Positions 1 through 6,646 of a stretch of DNA of 9,001 nt are shown piece by piece. The notes under the pieces are model-generated. The model had not been told where the DNA came from. It searched no databases and worked only from the letters and a program-made list of their open reading frames with translations. The translations under genes were made by a program, and so were the position numbers. This DNA comes from an uncultured Synergistia bacterium (GTDB lineage: Bacteria; Eremiobacterota; SpSt-956; JAKJGF01). Each line of letters begins with the position of its first letter. Position 1 is the first letter of the stretch. The stretch spans positions 1-9,001 of the forward strand of contig CALARM010000243.1 of the NCBI GenBank assembly GCA_937888925.1. The letters are read 5' to 3'.

Positions 1-51
1 CGGTCGGTTCTTAGGGGAGGAGGGAGCAGTAATGCTTTCTCCTTACCCGAC
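1..51 (+). mobile_element. 3' end of a group II intron (domain V tail and domain VI)
   Basis: The first ten bases, ending CGGTTCT, match the usual 3' strand of group II intron domain V. Bases 14-48 fold as domain VI: 17-28 pairs with 33-44 (three G-T wobbles) around a GTAA tetraloop, and 14-16 pairs with 46-48. This leaves A45 as a single bulged base, the expected branch-point adenosine, about seven bases before the probable intron end at ACCCGAC (45-51). The rest of the intron, including any encoded reverse transcriptase/maturase, lies left of the window. Downstream exon sequence starts near 52 and leads straight into a dispersed repeat, so the intron sits in intergenic DNA. Seen: the hairpin, tetraloop and bulged A. 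Known: the domain V/VI consensus. A plain terminator is less likely because there is no T tract. Confidence 0.75.
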
Positions 52-58
52 TTAATCA

Positions 59-131
59 GATTACACGGATTACACTAATTTTAGGGATACCAAATCCGTG
101 TCATCTATTAATCTGTGTCATCCGTGATTCA
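59..131. repeat. Dispersed AATCCGTGTCATC repeat, copy 1, with inverted arms
   Basis: Bases 59-71 and 93-105 (AATCCGTGTCATC) are inverted copies matching at 12 of 13 positions around a 21-base loop. A further related unit follows at 110-131, ending TCCGTGATTC. The same words recur near 1833-1855, 4719-4769 and 6800-6841, each time between genes. The repeat separates the group II intron end from the first lipoprotein gene and ends about a dozen bases before its ribosome binding site. It would be part of that gene's leader if transcription starts upstream. No function is evident. Confidence 0.6.
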
Positions 132-156
132 GAATTATTAGAAAAGGAGAAGAAGC

Positions 157-1287
157 ATGAAAAAATACAGTATTTTACTTGCAATTTTTATTTTAGCAAT
201 TATTTTAATAGCAGGCTGCGGAGGAGGTGGGGGCACTACAGGAGTAGTTCCCAATAATGGGATTACAACAAATCCAGTAGATCCTACTGCTACACCGGGA
301 ACTTTAGTTGAAGTCCCGGGTAATCCGTCAAATCCGACCGTGCCTTCAAATGTACCTACAGGAACTTTTAAAGTGGAAGTAAAATTCCCAGGCTCAGGTG
401 CCGGCCTGAGAGCAAAAGAACTTACCGGCTCAGACCTTCCCTACAATTCCCATACTCTGAGAGTTACAATCACAGGTGAAGTAATTACAACTCCACTGAC
501 AGGAGAAAGAACAGACCTTGACCCAACAGGAGCAGGAACTTATACTTTAACAGTTTCAAATGTGCCTGTTGGATTAAATACAGCTACCATTGAAGTCCTT
601 GATGGTTCAAGTAACCTTCTCTGCCATAGAAAACATGGTTTCTATATGACCCCCGGCACAACAGAAGGCCCGGGACTTATTCTGCTTGGAATTGCCATAC
701 AGAGTGACGGAAGTTATGTTCCTCAGAACATAGATATTCCCGCGGGAAGCACCCTTATGTTCCAGAATCAGGATTATAATAATGACAGAACTGCAAGTAT
801 GAATACAGGTTCAGTAACGGTAGGGCCAATAGGGCATGCCACTCATATAACACAGCCTGTTACTGCAGAAGTATTTCCTGTTTTAAATCATGTTTTTAAT
901 AGTGCAGGACAGTTTGATTATGACGGACAGAGCGGAAGAGTTCTTGTTTACGGACTTCCTACTCTGACTTCTGTAACACCTGATAAGGATTCTACAAATG
1001 GAACCACATCTGTAGGTTTTACCCTTACAGGAACAAATTTCGGCACTTCTCAGGCAGGAGTAAACGGTGCAGTAAGGTTTATTCAGGCTCAGGAAAATGA
1101 CCCGAATAATCCATGGGGCACTTCTTATAATGTGTCAAACATTACTTCATGGGGTAATACTTCTATAGCGGGCAGTGTAAATCTTCCTGAAGGGAAATAT
1201 AGAATAGAAGTGTCTGTCAGAGGAGAGAATACTACCGAAGCAATGTATTTCTACAAGGGAGCAGGGAGTTATCAGGTTATTGTGGGA
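157..1287 (+). repeat. Paralogous direct repeat, copy A (lipoprotein stalk)
   Basis: The first 377 codons of this gene correspond to codons 1-378 of the next gene (1878-3011). They are close at DNA level too, with long identical stretches such as the one around 711-741. Similarity stops sharply after the GSYxVxVG motif, where one gene continues into a C-type lectin and the other into a SUMF1-type domain. This indicates tandem duplication followed by exchange of the 3' module, or the reverse order of events. Confidence 0.8.
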
Positions 1288-1710
1288 GGAGATTATAACT
1301 GGGTTCAATATAACGGCCATTGCTATGCCATTACCAACTCGGAAGGGACATGGGTAGCTGCAGAAACCGAAGCATCATCTGCGGGAGGACATCTTGTAAC
1401 AATCAACACAGAGGAAGAAAATAACTGGATTGTCAATCAATTCGGTACCGCTATATACTGGATCGGTTTATATCAACCAGCAAGTGGCCCTGAACCGGAT
1501 GGAGGATGGGAATGGGTAAGCGGAGAGCCAGTAAACTATACAAAATGGCTTATAGAATATCCAAGCAATCATATTCAGCCAGATGATAACGGAGGAGTCG
1601 AAGACTGGGGAGTAATTAATTACGGTGATACAAGTTATTGGAATGATGATCCTTTATGGGGATATAACAGTCCTCATAAAGGTATTATAGAGTTAGATCA
1701 TACTCCATAG
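157..1710 (+). CDS. Surface lipoprotein with cupredoxin-like, IPT-like and C-terminal C-type lectin domains
   Basis: A 517-residue lipoprotein. The signal peptide has lipobox L-I-A-G-C with Cys21 as the probable lipidation site, followed by a Gly run and a Pro/Thr-rich linker to about residue 68. A beta-rich domain follows (about 70-165), then a cupredoxin-like domain (about 180-266; IPAGSTLMFQN and a closing GRVLV strand) and an IPT/TIG-like domain (about 267-377). The C-terminal C-type lectin domain (about 380-514) shows WIGL (435-438), QPD (474-476), Glu482 and WND (495-497), the expected Ca2+/sugar-site elements. QPD is the galactose-type motif in animal lectins; specificity here is inference. 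Only Cys389 lies in the domain, and the usual EDC and C-terminal cysteines are replaced (EDW; IIELD), so the classical disulfides are missing. The start is supported by AAGGAG at 144-149, seven bases upstream. Residues 70-377 are about 82% identical to the next gene's stalk. Likely role: anchored glycan or protein binding at the cell surface; the ligand is unknown. Confidence 0.9.
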   Translation: MKKYSILLAIFILAIILIAGCGGGGGTTGVVPNNGITTNPVDPTATPGTLVEVPGNPSNPTVPSNVPTGTFKVEVKFPGSGAGLRAKELTGSDLPYNSHTLRVTITGEVITTPLTGERTDLDPTGAGTYTLTVSNVPVGLNTATIEVLDGSSNLLCHRKHGFYMTPGTTEGPGLILLGIAIQSDGSYVPQNIDIPAGSTLMFQNQDYNNDRTASMNTGSVTVGPIGHATHITQPVTAEVFPVLNHVFNSAGQFDYDGQSGRVLVYGLPTLTSVTPDKDSTNGTTSVGFTLTGTNFGTSQAGVNGAVRFIQAQENDPNNPWGTSYNVSNITSWGNTSIAGSVNLPEGKYRIEVSVRGENTTEAMYFYKGAGSYQVIVGGDYNWVQYNGHCYAITNSEGTWVAAETEASSAGGHLVTINTEEENNWIVNQFGTAIYWIGLYQPASGPEPDGGWEWVSGEPVNYTKWLIEYPSNHIQPDDNGGVEDWGVINYGDTSYWNDDPLWGYNSPHKGIIELDHTP

Positions 1711-1793
1711 CTAATGAAAAATAAAAAAGATCTGGTTATTATCTGTATGTGTATAAAGATATAAATATTAAGACTATTTGATACATAGCAACT

Positions 1794-1828
1794 GCGGGAA
1801 TCTAGAAAACAAGTAAATAAATTCCCGC
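1794..1828. repeat. 8-bp inverted repeat GCGGGAAT/ATTCCCGC in the gene 1-gene 2 gap
   Basis: GCGGGAAT (1794-1801) and ATTCCCGC (1821-1828) are perfect inverted copies separated by a 19-base A-rich loop. It lies about 85 bases after the first lipoprotein stop and about 50 before the next start. No T tract follows on either strand, so a Rho-independent terminator is not supported. It could be a weak RNA hairpin or an insertion scar. The rest of 1711-1793 is AT-rich with no gene that I can see. Confidence 0.4.
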
Positions 1829-1832
1829 TTGC

Positions 1833-1855
1833 TCCGTGTCATCCATTAATCCGTT
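1833..1855 (+). repeat. Dispersed AATCCGTGTCATC repeat, copy 2 (short)
   Basis: TCCGTGTCATCC followed by ATTAATCCGT matches the core of the repeat at 93-121 and 6801-6836. This copy is short and ends just before the ribosome binding site of the second lipoprotein gene, the same placement as copy 1 before the first gene. Confidence 0.5.
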
Positions 1856-1863
1856 GTTTTTCG

Positions 1864-1870
1864 AAAGGAG
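1864..1870 (+). promoter_or_regulatory. Ribosome binding site fixing the start of gene 2
   Basis: AAAGGAG lies seven bases before the ATG at 1878. The reading frame is open further upstream to an ATG at 1836, but that start would run through this site and put 14 extra residues, including FFERR, before the signal peptide. The 1878 start gives a lipoprotein signal peptide that aligns with the first gene from its Met. Confidence 0.85.
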
Positions 1871-1877
1871 ATTGAAC

Positions 1878-3011
1878 ATGAAAAAATATAATATTTTACT
1901 GGCTATTTGTATCGTAGTATTAATAGCAGGTTGCGGAGGAGGAGGAGATAACAGTACAGGAGTGATTCCGAATAATGTATCATTACCCACTGCTGCCCCT
2001 ACTGCCACACCGGGAACACTGGTTGAAGTTCCCGGCAATCCTGCAGCCACACCTGGCTCAACAATACCTTCCAGTGTTCCCACAGGAACATTTAAAGTAG
2101 AAGTTCAATTTCCTGGAGGAAACTTCGGCCTGAGAGCAAAGGAACTTGCCGGCTCAGATCTTCCCTATAACTCTCACACTCTGAGGGTTACCATAACAGG
2201 TGAAGCCATAACAGGTACTATATCAGGAGAAAGAACCGACCTGGACCCGACAGGAGCAGGCACTTATACTCTCACAGTTTCCAATATTCCTGTAGGTCTC
2301 AATACAGCAACTATTGAAGTCCTTGATGGATCAAATAATCTCCTCTGCCAGAGAAAACATGGTTTCTACATGACCCCGGGAGCAACAGAAGGCCCCGGAC
2401 TTATCCTGCTCGGAGTTGCCATACAGGGAGACGGAAGTTATGTTCCTCAGAACATAGATATTCCTGCAGGAAGCACCCTTATATTCCAGAATCAGGATTA
2501 TAATAATGACAGGACTGCAAGTATGAACACAGGATCAATAACGGTAGGCCCCATAGGACATGCCACTCATATAACACAGCCTGTTATATCAGAAGTATTC
2601 CCCGTTTTAAATCATATATTTAATACGTCAGGACAATTTAATTATGACGGACAGAGCGGAAGGGTTCTTGTCTACGGTCTTCCAACCCTGGCATCTATAA
2701 CACCTGATAAGGATTCTAATAATGGAAGTTCATCTGTAAGTTTCACCCTTACAGGAACGAATTTCGGAACTACCAGGGCAGGTGTAGACGGCAAAGTAAG
2801 GTTCATTCAGGTTGAAGAGAATGACCCGAATAATCCATGGGGAACCTCTTATTATGTGTCAGATTTTACAACCTGGACAGATACTTCAATTCAGGGTTCT
2901 ATAAACCTTGCCGGAGGTAAATATCGTGTGGAAGTGAGTGTCAGGGGGGAAAATACTGCTGAAAATATTTTCTTTTATAAAGGCAGCGGGTCTTATCTGG
3001 TGACTGTCGGA
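1878..3011 (+). repeat. Paralogous direct repeat, copy B (lipoprotein stalk)
   Basis: This is the partner of 157-1287. My hand count finds about 54 differences in about 308 aligned residues after the linker; many are conservative (V/I, S/T, N/D). The linkers and signal peptides differ by small insertions and deletions. Such a long direct repeat could support gene conversion between the two genes, or deletion of the sequence between them. Confidence 0.8.
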
Positions 3012-4715
3012 AGTCCTCAGATGGTTTTAATTACCGGAACAGGAACAGGAGCAAATGATATAGCCTTTAAGATGCAGACGACAACAGATGTAAAAATCAG
3101 TAATTTTTATATGGGAACATATGAAGTAACAAATGCTGAATACAGGTTATTTAATTCAGGAAAGCCTGATGACAGTAAACCGGTGGTAAATGTAAGCCGG
3201 TCTGATGTTATAAATTATTGCAACTGGCTGAGTTCAAAGATGGGATTGGAAGCATGTTACTCAGGTGATAATGTGGATATAACTAAAAACGGATATCGTC
3301 TGCCTACAGAAGCCGAGTGGGAATATGCCTGTCGTGCCGGATCTACAGGTATGTATTACTGGGGGGAAGCAATGGATGGCAATTACTGCTGGTATACTTC
3401 TAATTCAGGAAACCAGACTCATAATGTAGGAACTGCCGGCGTAAGTGGCTATCCCAATAATTTTGGTTTGTACGATATGAGCGGAAATGTATGGGAGTGG
3501 TGTAACGACTGGTTTGGAAGTTTTCCATATGGTTTCCCTCCATATAATGATCCTGTTGGTCCTCTTTCCGGCTCAGAACGGGTTATAAGGGGCGGCAGTT
3601 GTGTTGATGTCGCATGGAACTGCGAATCTGCCTTTCGCGGCAGCTTTCCACCATCTCTAAATACCACCAATGTTGGTTTCCGTCTCGTAAGAACAGATAC
3701 TAATTCTTATTCTGCTCCATTGATTTCCGGCTTCAGTATTTCAAGCGGTGCTGTCAATTCTACAGTTACTATTAACGGCTCAAATTTTTCTTCTACTAAC
3801 AGAAATAATATAGTAAAATTTAACGGAGTTTATGCAAAAACAGAAGTAGCCAGTTCGACCCAGTTAACAGTAAAGGTGCCGGCCGGTGCAACTACGGGAA
3901 AGATAAGTGTGAGGACGCCGGGAGGGACGGCTTATTCTGCTGCTAATTTTGTTGTTACCCTTACTACTCCACATATTGGCGAAATGGTATTACTGTCGAA
4001 GGGAACTTGTACCCTGTCCCAGTTCAGTCCTACATCTGTAACCTTTACTAATGATTTTTATGTAGGAAGATATGAGATAACAAATGCTCAGTATAGGTTA
4101 TGGCCTGATGCAGGAAGTCATAATGGCGACACAACAGAATTAAATAACAGTAATTATGATAATTATCCAGTTCGTAATGTAAGCTGGACAGATGTGGTTC
4201 AATACTGTAACTGGCTGAGCAGCCAGGAAAGTTTGACTTCATGTTATAGCTGGACAGATCCGAATGATCCAAATACCTATAGTATTACCATTTCAAATAA
4301 CGGCTACAGATTACCAACAGAGGCAGAGTGGGAATATGCGTGCCGTGGAGGTACTACGACTGAATATTACTGGGGAGATACAATGGATCCTTTAAAATGT
4401 TGGTTCTCTTATAATTATCCACCTCCTCCAACAATGCCTCATTCTGTAGGATACGGAGGAGGTCATCCCTGGGGATTATACGATATGAGCGGAAATGTAT
4501 GGGAATGGTGTAGTAACTGGTGGGAAACTAATCCTTCAGGTGGAACAGATCCAGTAGGACCAGTAACGCCGGGTACGCTTCGTGTCTTACGTGGTGGTTG
4601 CTGGGGCAATGGTGATGTCATCTGCCGGTCGGCTATGCGTGACAGCGAAGCCCCATATAACCGTTATGGCGCACATGGTGGTGGTCTCGGCTTTCGCATT
4701 GTAAAAACAAAATAG
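1878..4715 (+). CDS. Surface lipoprotein with two SUMF1/FGE-sulfatase-type domains and IPT/TIG domains
   Basis: A 945-residue lipoprotein with lipobox L-I-A-G-C (Cys19), a Gly run and a Pro/Thr linker. The stalk (about 70-378) matches the upstream paralogue and includes a cupredoxin-like domain (about 182-267) and an IPT-like domain. It is followed by SUMF1-type domain 1 (about 381-605), an IPT/TIG domain (about 614-695) and SUMF1-type domain 2 (about 701-944). Both SUMF1 domains carry the family signatures NGYRLPTEAEWEYACR, YDMSGNVWEWC, an RGG motif and a closing GFR. SUMF1/FGE proteins either convert a sulfatase Cys to formylglycine or serve as non-catalytic lectin-fold modules. By spacing from the RGG motif, domain 1 has Cys582 and domain 2 has Cys916 at the second catalytic position, but the first position is Asp577 and Asn911. 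Together with the lipid anchor, this favours binding over catalysis. In residues 1-380, nine of ten Arg codons are AGA/AGG; in the last 44 residues all six are CGN. Start chosen at 1878 from the ribosome binding site. Confidence 0.93.
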   Translation: MKKYNILLAICIVVLIAGCGGGGDNSTGVIPNNVSLPTAAPTATPGTLVEVPGNPAATPGSTIPSSVPTGTFKVEVQFPGGNFGLRAKELAGSDLPYNSHTLRVTITGEAITGTISGERTDLDPTGAGTYTLTVSNIPVGLNTATIEVLDGSNNLLCQRKHGFYMTPGATEGPGLILLGVAIQGDGSYVPQNIDIPAGSTLIFQNQDYNNDRTASMNTGSITVGPIGHATHITQPVISEVFPVLNHIFNTSGQFNYDGQSGRVLVYGLPTLASITPDKDSNNGSSSVSFTLTGTNFGTTRAGVDGKVRFIQVEENDPNNPWGTSYYVSDFTTWTDTSIQGSINLAGGKYRVEVSVRGENTAENIFFYKGSGSYLVTVGSPQMVLITGTGTGANDIAFKMQTTTDVKISNFYMGTYEVTNAEYRLFNSGKPDDSKPVVNVSRSDVINYCNWLSSKMGLEACYSGDNVDITKNGYRLPTEAEWEYACRAGSTGMYYWGEAMDGNYCWYTSNSGNQTHNVGTAGVSGYPNNFGLYDMSGNVWEWCNDWFGSFPYGFPPYNDPVGPLSGSERVIRGGSCVDVAWNCESAFRGSFPPSLNTTNVGFRLVRTDTNSYSAPLISGFSISSGAVNSTVTINGSNFSSTNRNNIVKFNGVYAKTEVASSTQLTVKVPAGATTGKISVRTPGGTAYSAANFVVTLTTPHIGEMVLLSKGTCTLSQFSPTSVTFTNDFYVGRYEITNAQYRLWPDAGSHNGDTTELNNSNYDNYPVRNVSWTDVVQYCNWLSSQESLTSCYSWTDPNDPNTYSITISNNGYRLPTEAEWEYACRGGTTTEYYWGDTMDPLKCWFSYNYPPPPTMPHSVGYGGGHPWGLYDMSGNVWEWCSNWWETNPSGGTDPVGPVTPGTLRVLRGGCWGNGDVICRSAMRDSEAPYNRYGAHGGGLGFRIVKTK
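3600..3674 (+). other. Possible hypervariable segment in SUMF1 domain 1 of gene 2 (DGR-type, unproven)
   Basis: Codons 575-599, between the RGGS motif and GFR, form the loop-rich C-terminal part of the lectin-like fold that varies in known DGR targets. By my count 19 of 25 codons end in C or T, as expected if they derive from AAY codons in a template. This segment is internal to the gene, whereas most DGR variable regions sit at the 3' end, so it may only be a diverged copy. Confidence 0.2.
4599..4697 (+). other. Candidate variable region at the 3' end of gene 2 (DGR-type, unproven)
   Basis: Codons 908-940 run from the end of the RGG motif through CRSA to the terminal GFR, six codons before the end of the protein. 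This is the position of variable regions in SUMF1-type DGR targets such as the Treponema TvpA lipoprotein. Of codons 908-936, 22 of 29 end in C or T. Residues that are usually Asn in this family are replaced by Gly, Asp, Tyr, His and Val codons that differ from AAY only at the first two positions. No template repeat or reverse transcriptase is present in the window, so the assignment rests on fold, position and codon pattern. Confidence 0.35.
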
Positions 4716-4718
4716 GCT

Positions 4719-4769
4719 CACAGATGACTCGGATTAAAGGATTGCACTGATTATTTAGAATCCGTAAAA
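4719..4769 (-). repeat. Dispersed AATCCGTGTCATC repeat, copy 3 (inverted, degenerate)
   Basis: CACAGATGACTCGGATT at 4719-4735 is the reverse complement of the repeat consensus apart from one base. It is followed by a degenerate facing arm at 4760-4769 (AATCCGTAAA). The copy begins four bases after the stop codon of the second lipoprotein gene. Confidence 0.5.
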
Positions 4770-4780
4770 TCCAATAAGTC

Positions 4781-4865
4781 GTGTACCGACCATGCTCTGT
4801 TCGGTCACAACGAAATATGAGAATTTGTTCCTCCCGTCACGCGTTAAGCGTTACGACTCTCATAT
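4781..4865. repeat. Two adjacent hairpin-forming sequences before gene 3
   Basis: GTG-T-ACCGA (4781-4789) pairs with TCGGTCAC (4801-4808) with one bulged T and an 11-base loop. ATATGAGA (4815-4822) pairs perfectly with TCTCATAT (4858-4865) across a 35-base interior that contains the short direct repeat GCGTT-AA-GCGTT. This stretch looks different from the flanking AT-rich DNA and may be a small non-coding insertion. No T tract or protein-coding content is visible on either strand. Confidence 0.4.
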
Positions 4866-4912
4866 AAATCCGTGAGCCAGAGAAAGAAAATAACATAAGG
4901 AAGGGATACTAT

Positions 4913-6646
4913 ATGAAGAACATAAATTTTATAATAATTATTGCTCTCCTGTCAGTTTTTTTATCTGGCTGCGGTGGAGGAGAAGGAGGAACAAATAATA
5001 TTAGCTTAAATACTCCGACTTCTGTAGTTTCTACATCAGACGGTTCTGTCAAATTATCGATGAAACTGCCCTTTGAAGAAAAAAACATGACAGATTCCGC
5101 CCTTCCTTACGGCACCAAAATATTAAAGATTACAGTAACAGGTGAAGCCATAACTACCCCTGTTACACAGGAATTTGACAATATAACTCAGACTGGAGAA
5201 GGGACTTATTCTGTTACTGTTTCCAATATACCGGCAGGCTTGAATGTGGCGAAAGTGGAAGTATTATCTGCAGAAAGGAATATGGTTGCTCAGAGCCGGT
5301 TCGGATTTTTTTTAACCCCCGGTACAACAGTAGATCCCGGAATTATTTACCCGGGAGTTGGAATAGAAAGTGACGGCACATGTAATCCTGAAAATATAGA
5401 AATACCGGCAGGAACAAAATTATATTTTCAAAATTATGATTATGATAATGACCGTACGGTAAAAATAAATTCTTCAGCAATTACAATCGGTCCGGTACAG
5501 AAGGCAACACATATAGTACAGCCTCTGACTCCCGAAAGTTTCAGTTCTGCTTCTTATGTGTTTAATACAGAAGGAACCTATACTTATGATACGGGTTTCG
5601 GTGCACCGGGCCGGATAGTGGTTTCCGGTAATCCCTACAATCCTGAAATGGTTTCTATAACAGGAACAGGGACAGATGCAAATGATATAGCTTATCAGAT
5701 GGGACAGGCCGGTGTGGCAGAGCCGGTTCATTCCGTAAAAGTAAGTAATTTTTACATAGGAAAATATGAAGTGACAAACGGAGAATATCGTAATTTTGAT
5801 TCAACAAAACCTTCTGATAATAAGCCTGTTACAGATGTAAGCTGGTATAATGCAACTGCTTATTGTAACTGGTTAAGTACAAAGATGGGTTTTGAATTAT
5901 GTTACAGTGACACTAATGCTGATGGGAACCTCGATACAGTGGATATAACAAAAAACGGATACCGTCTGCCAACAGAAGCTGAGTGGGAGTATGCATGCCG
6001 GAGCGGTTCTACTACTAAATATTACTGGGGTGATAGTGTCAATGGTAGTTATTGCTGGTACGTAGATAATTCGGGAGGTATTACTCATCCTGCAGGTGAG
6101 AAATTGCCAAATAATTTCGGTCTTTTCGATATAACAGGTAATGTATGGGAATGGTGTAATGACTGGTATGACACAGTTTATTATACTGCCTGCAATACTC
6201 CTTCTGGCAATACAGTGATTAATCCAGGTGGTCCTGTATCTGCTCCTGCAAGTACACCATGGCGAGTTTTTCGGGGAGATTGTTTTAGCGGTTATGCAGA
6301 TGATCTGCAAACAGCGTATCGTAATAAATATGATCCCAATTCATATAGTATCACTCTGGGCTTTCGTATCGTAAAAACAGATACAGCTTCTTATTCCGCT
6401 CCATCAATTACAGGCTTTACTCCCGGAAGTGGAACAACGGGGGATACAATTACAATAAATGGGACGAATTTTTCAACTGCTAAAGAAAATAATATAGTAA
6501 GGTTTAATGGAGTATATGCAAAAACTGAGACAGCCAGTTCGAGTCAGATAACGGTAAAGGTGCCTGCCGGTGCGGCTACGGGAAATATAAGTGTGAGAAC
6601 ACCCGGGGGGACTGCTTATTCCGATGGGTATTTTTATCCTATGTAA
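4913..6646 (+). CDS. Lipoprotein with cupredoxin-like, SUMF1/FGE-sulfatase-type and C-terminal IPT/TIG domains, probably truncated
   Basis: A 577-residue lipoprotein with lipobox F-L-S-G-C (Cys20), followed by GGGEGG and a short linker. A beta-rich domain (about 45-140) and a cupredoxin-like domain (about 150-238; NIEIPAGTKLYFQN, FNTEGTYTYDT, GRIVV) are diverged relatives of those in the two upstream genes. The IPT domain those genes carry next is missing here. A SUMF1-type domain (about 245-488) has NGYRLPTEAEWEYACR, GNVWEWC and GFR, and is followed by an IPT/TIG domain (about 497-577) closely similar to residues 611-686 of gene 2. The RGG motif is altered to RGD (454-456), and neither position expected for the two FGE catalytic cysteines is Cys, so enzyme activity is unlikely. 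The protein stops in the last IPT strand, and a remnant of a second SUMF1 domain continues in frame beyond the stop. GGAAGGGA just upstream supports the ATG at 4913. Likely role: surface binding; ligand unknown. Confidence 0.92.
   Translation: MKNINFIIIIALLSVFLSGCGGGEGGTNNISLNTPTSVVSTSDGSVKLSMKLPFEEKNMTDSALPYGTKILKITVTGEAITTPVTQEFDNITQTGEGTYSVTVSNIPAGLNVAKVEVLSAERNMVAQSRFGFFLTPGTTVDPGIIYPGVGIESDGTCNPENIEIPAGTKLYFQNYDYDNDRTVKINSSAITIGPVQKATHIVQPLTPESFSSASYVFNTEGTYTYDTGFGAPGRIVVSGNPYNPEMVSITGTGTDANDIAYQMGQAGVAEPVHSVKVSNFYIGKYEVTNGEYRNFDSTKPSDNKPVTDVSWYNATAYCNWLSTKMGFELCYSDTNADGNLDTVDITKNGYRLPTEAEWEYACRSGSTTKYYWGDSVNGSYCWYVDNSGGITHPAGEKLPNNFGLFDITGNVWEWCNDWYDTVYYTACNTPSGNTVINPGGPVSAPASTPWRVFRGDCFSGYADDLQTAYRNKYDPNSYSITLGFRIVKTDTASYSAPSITGFTPGSGTTGDTITINGTNFSTAKENNIVRFNGVYAKTETASSSQITVKVPAGAATGNISVRTPGGTAYSDGYFYPM
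6281..6376 (+). other. Candidate variable segment in the SUMF1 domain of gene 3 (DGR-type, unproven)
   Basis: Codons 457-481 precede the LGFRIVKT motif, and 18 of 25 end in C or T. Compared with gene 2, several differences are not explainable by adenine-only change (for example the CRSA codons become LQTA). At least this pair therefore did not arise from one template by that route alone. The segment is internal, followed by an IPT domain. Confidence 0.2.

Noticed and set aside
1794..1828. Rho-independent terminator after gene 1
   Set aside because: The stem is only 8 bp, the loop is 19 bases long and no T tract follows on either strand.
1836..1877. Longer start for gene 2 adding 14 residues
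   Set aside because: The ribosome binding site at 1864-1870 lies inside this extension, and the extension would precede a complete lipoprotein signal peptide that matches gene 1 from the ATG at 1878.
1802..2083. Minus-strand ORF opposite the start of gene 2
   Set aside because: It is the reverse reading of the signal peptide and linker of gene 2, has no recognisable domain and no supporting start signals.
4815..4865. Integron attC-like site suggested by GCGTTAAGCG and a surrounding inverted repeat
   Set aside because: The paired RYYYAAC and GTTRRRY core sites are not present in the right arrangement, and no integrase or cassette array is visible.
5897..6310. Minus-strand ORF of 137 codons inside gene 3
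   Set aside because: It is antisense to the SUMF1 domain, is rich in Ile/Thr/Cys of the kind produced by reverse reading, and the plus-strand domain is clearly real.
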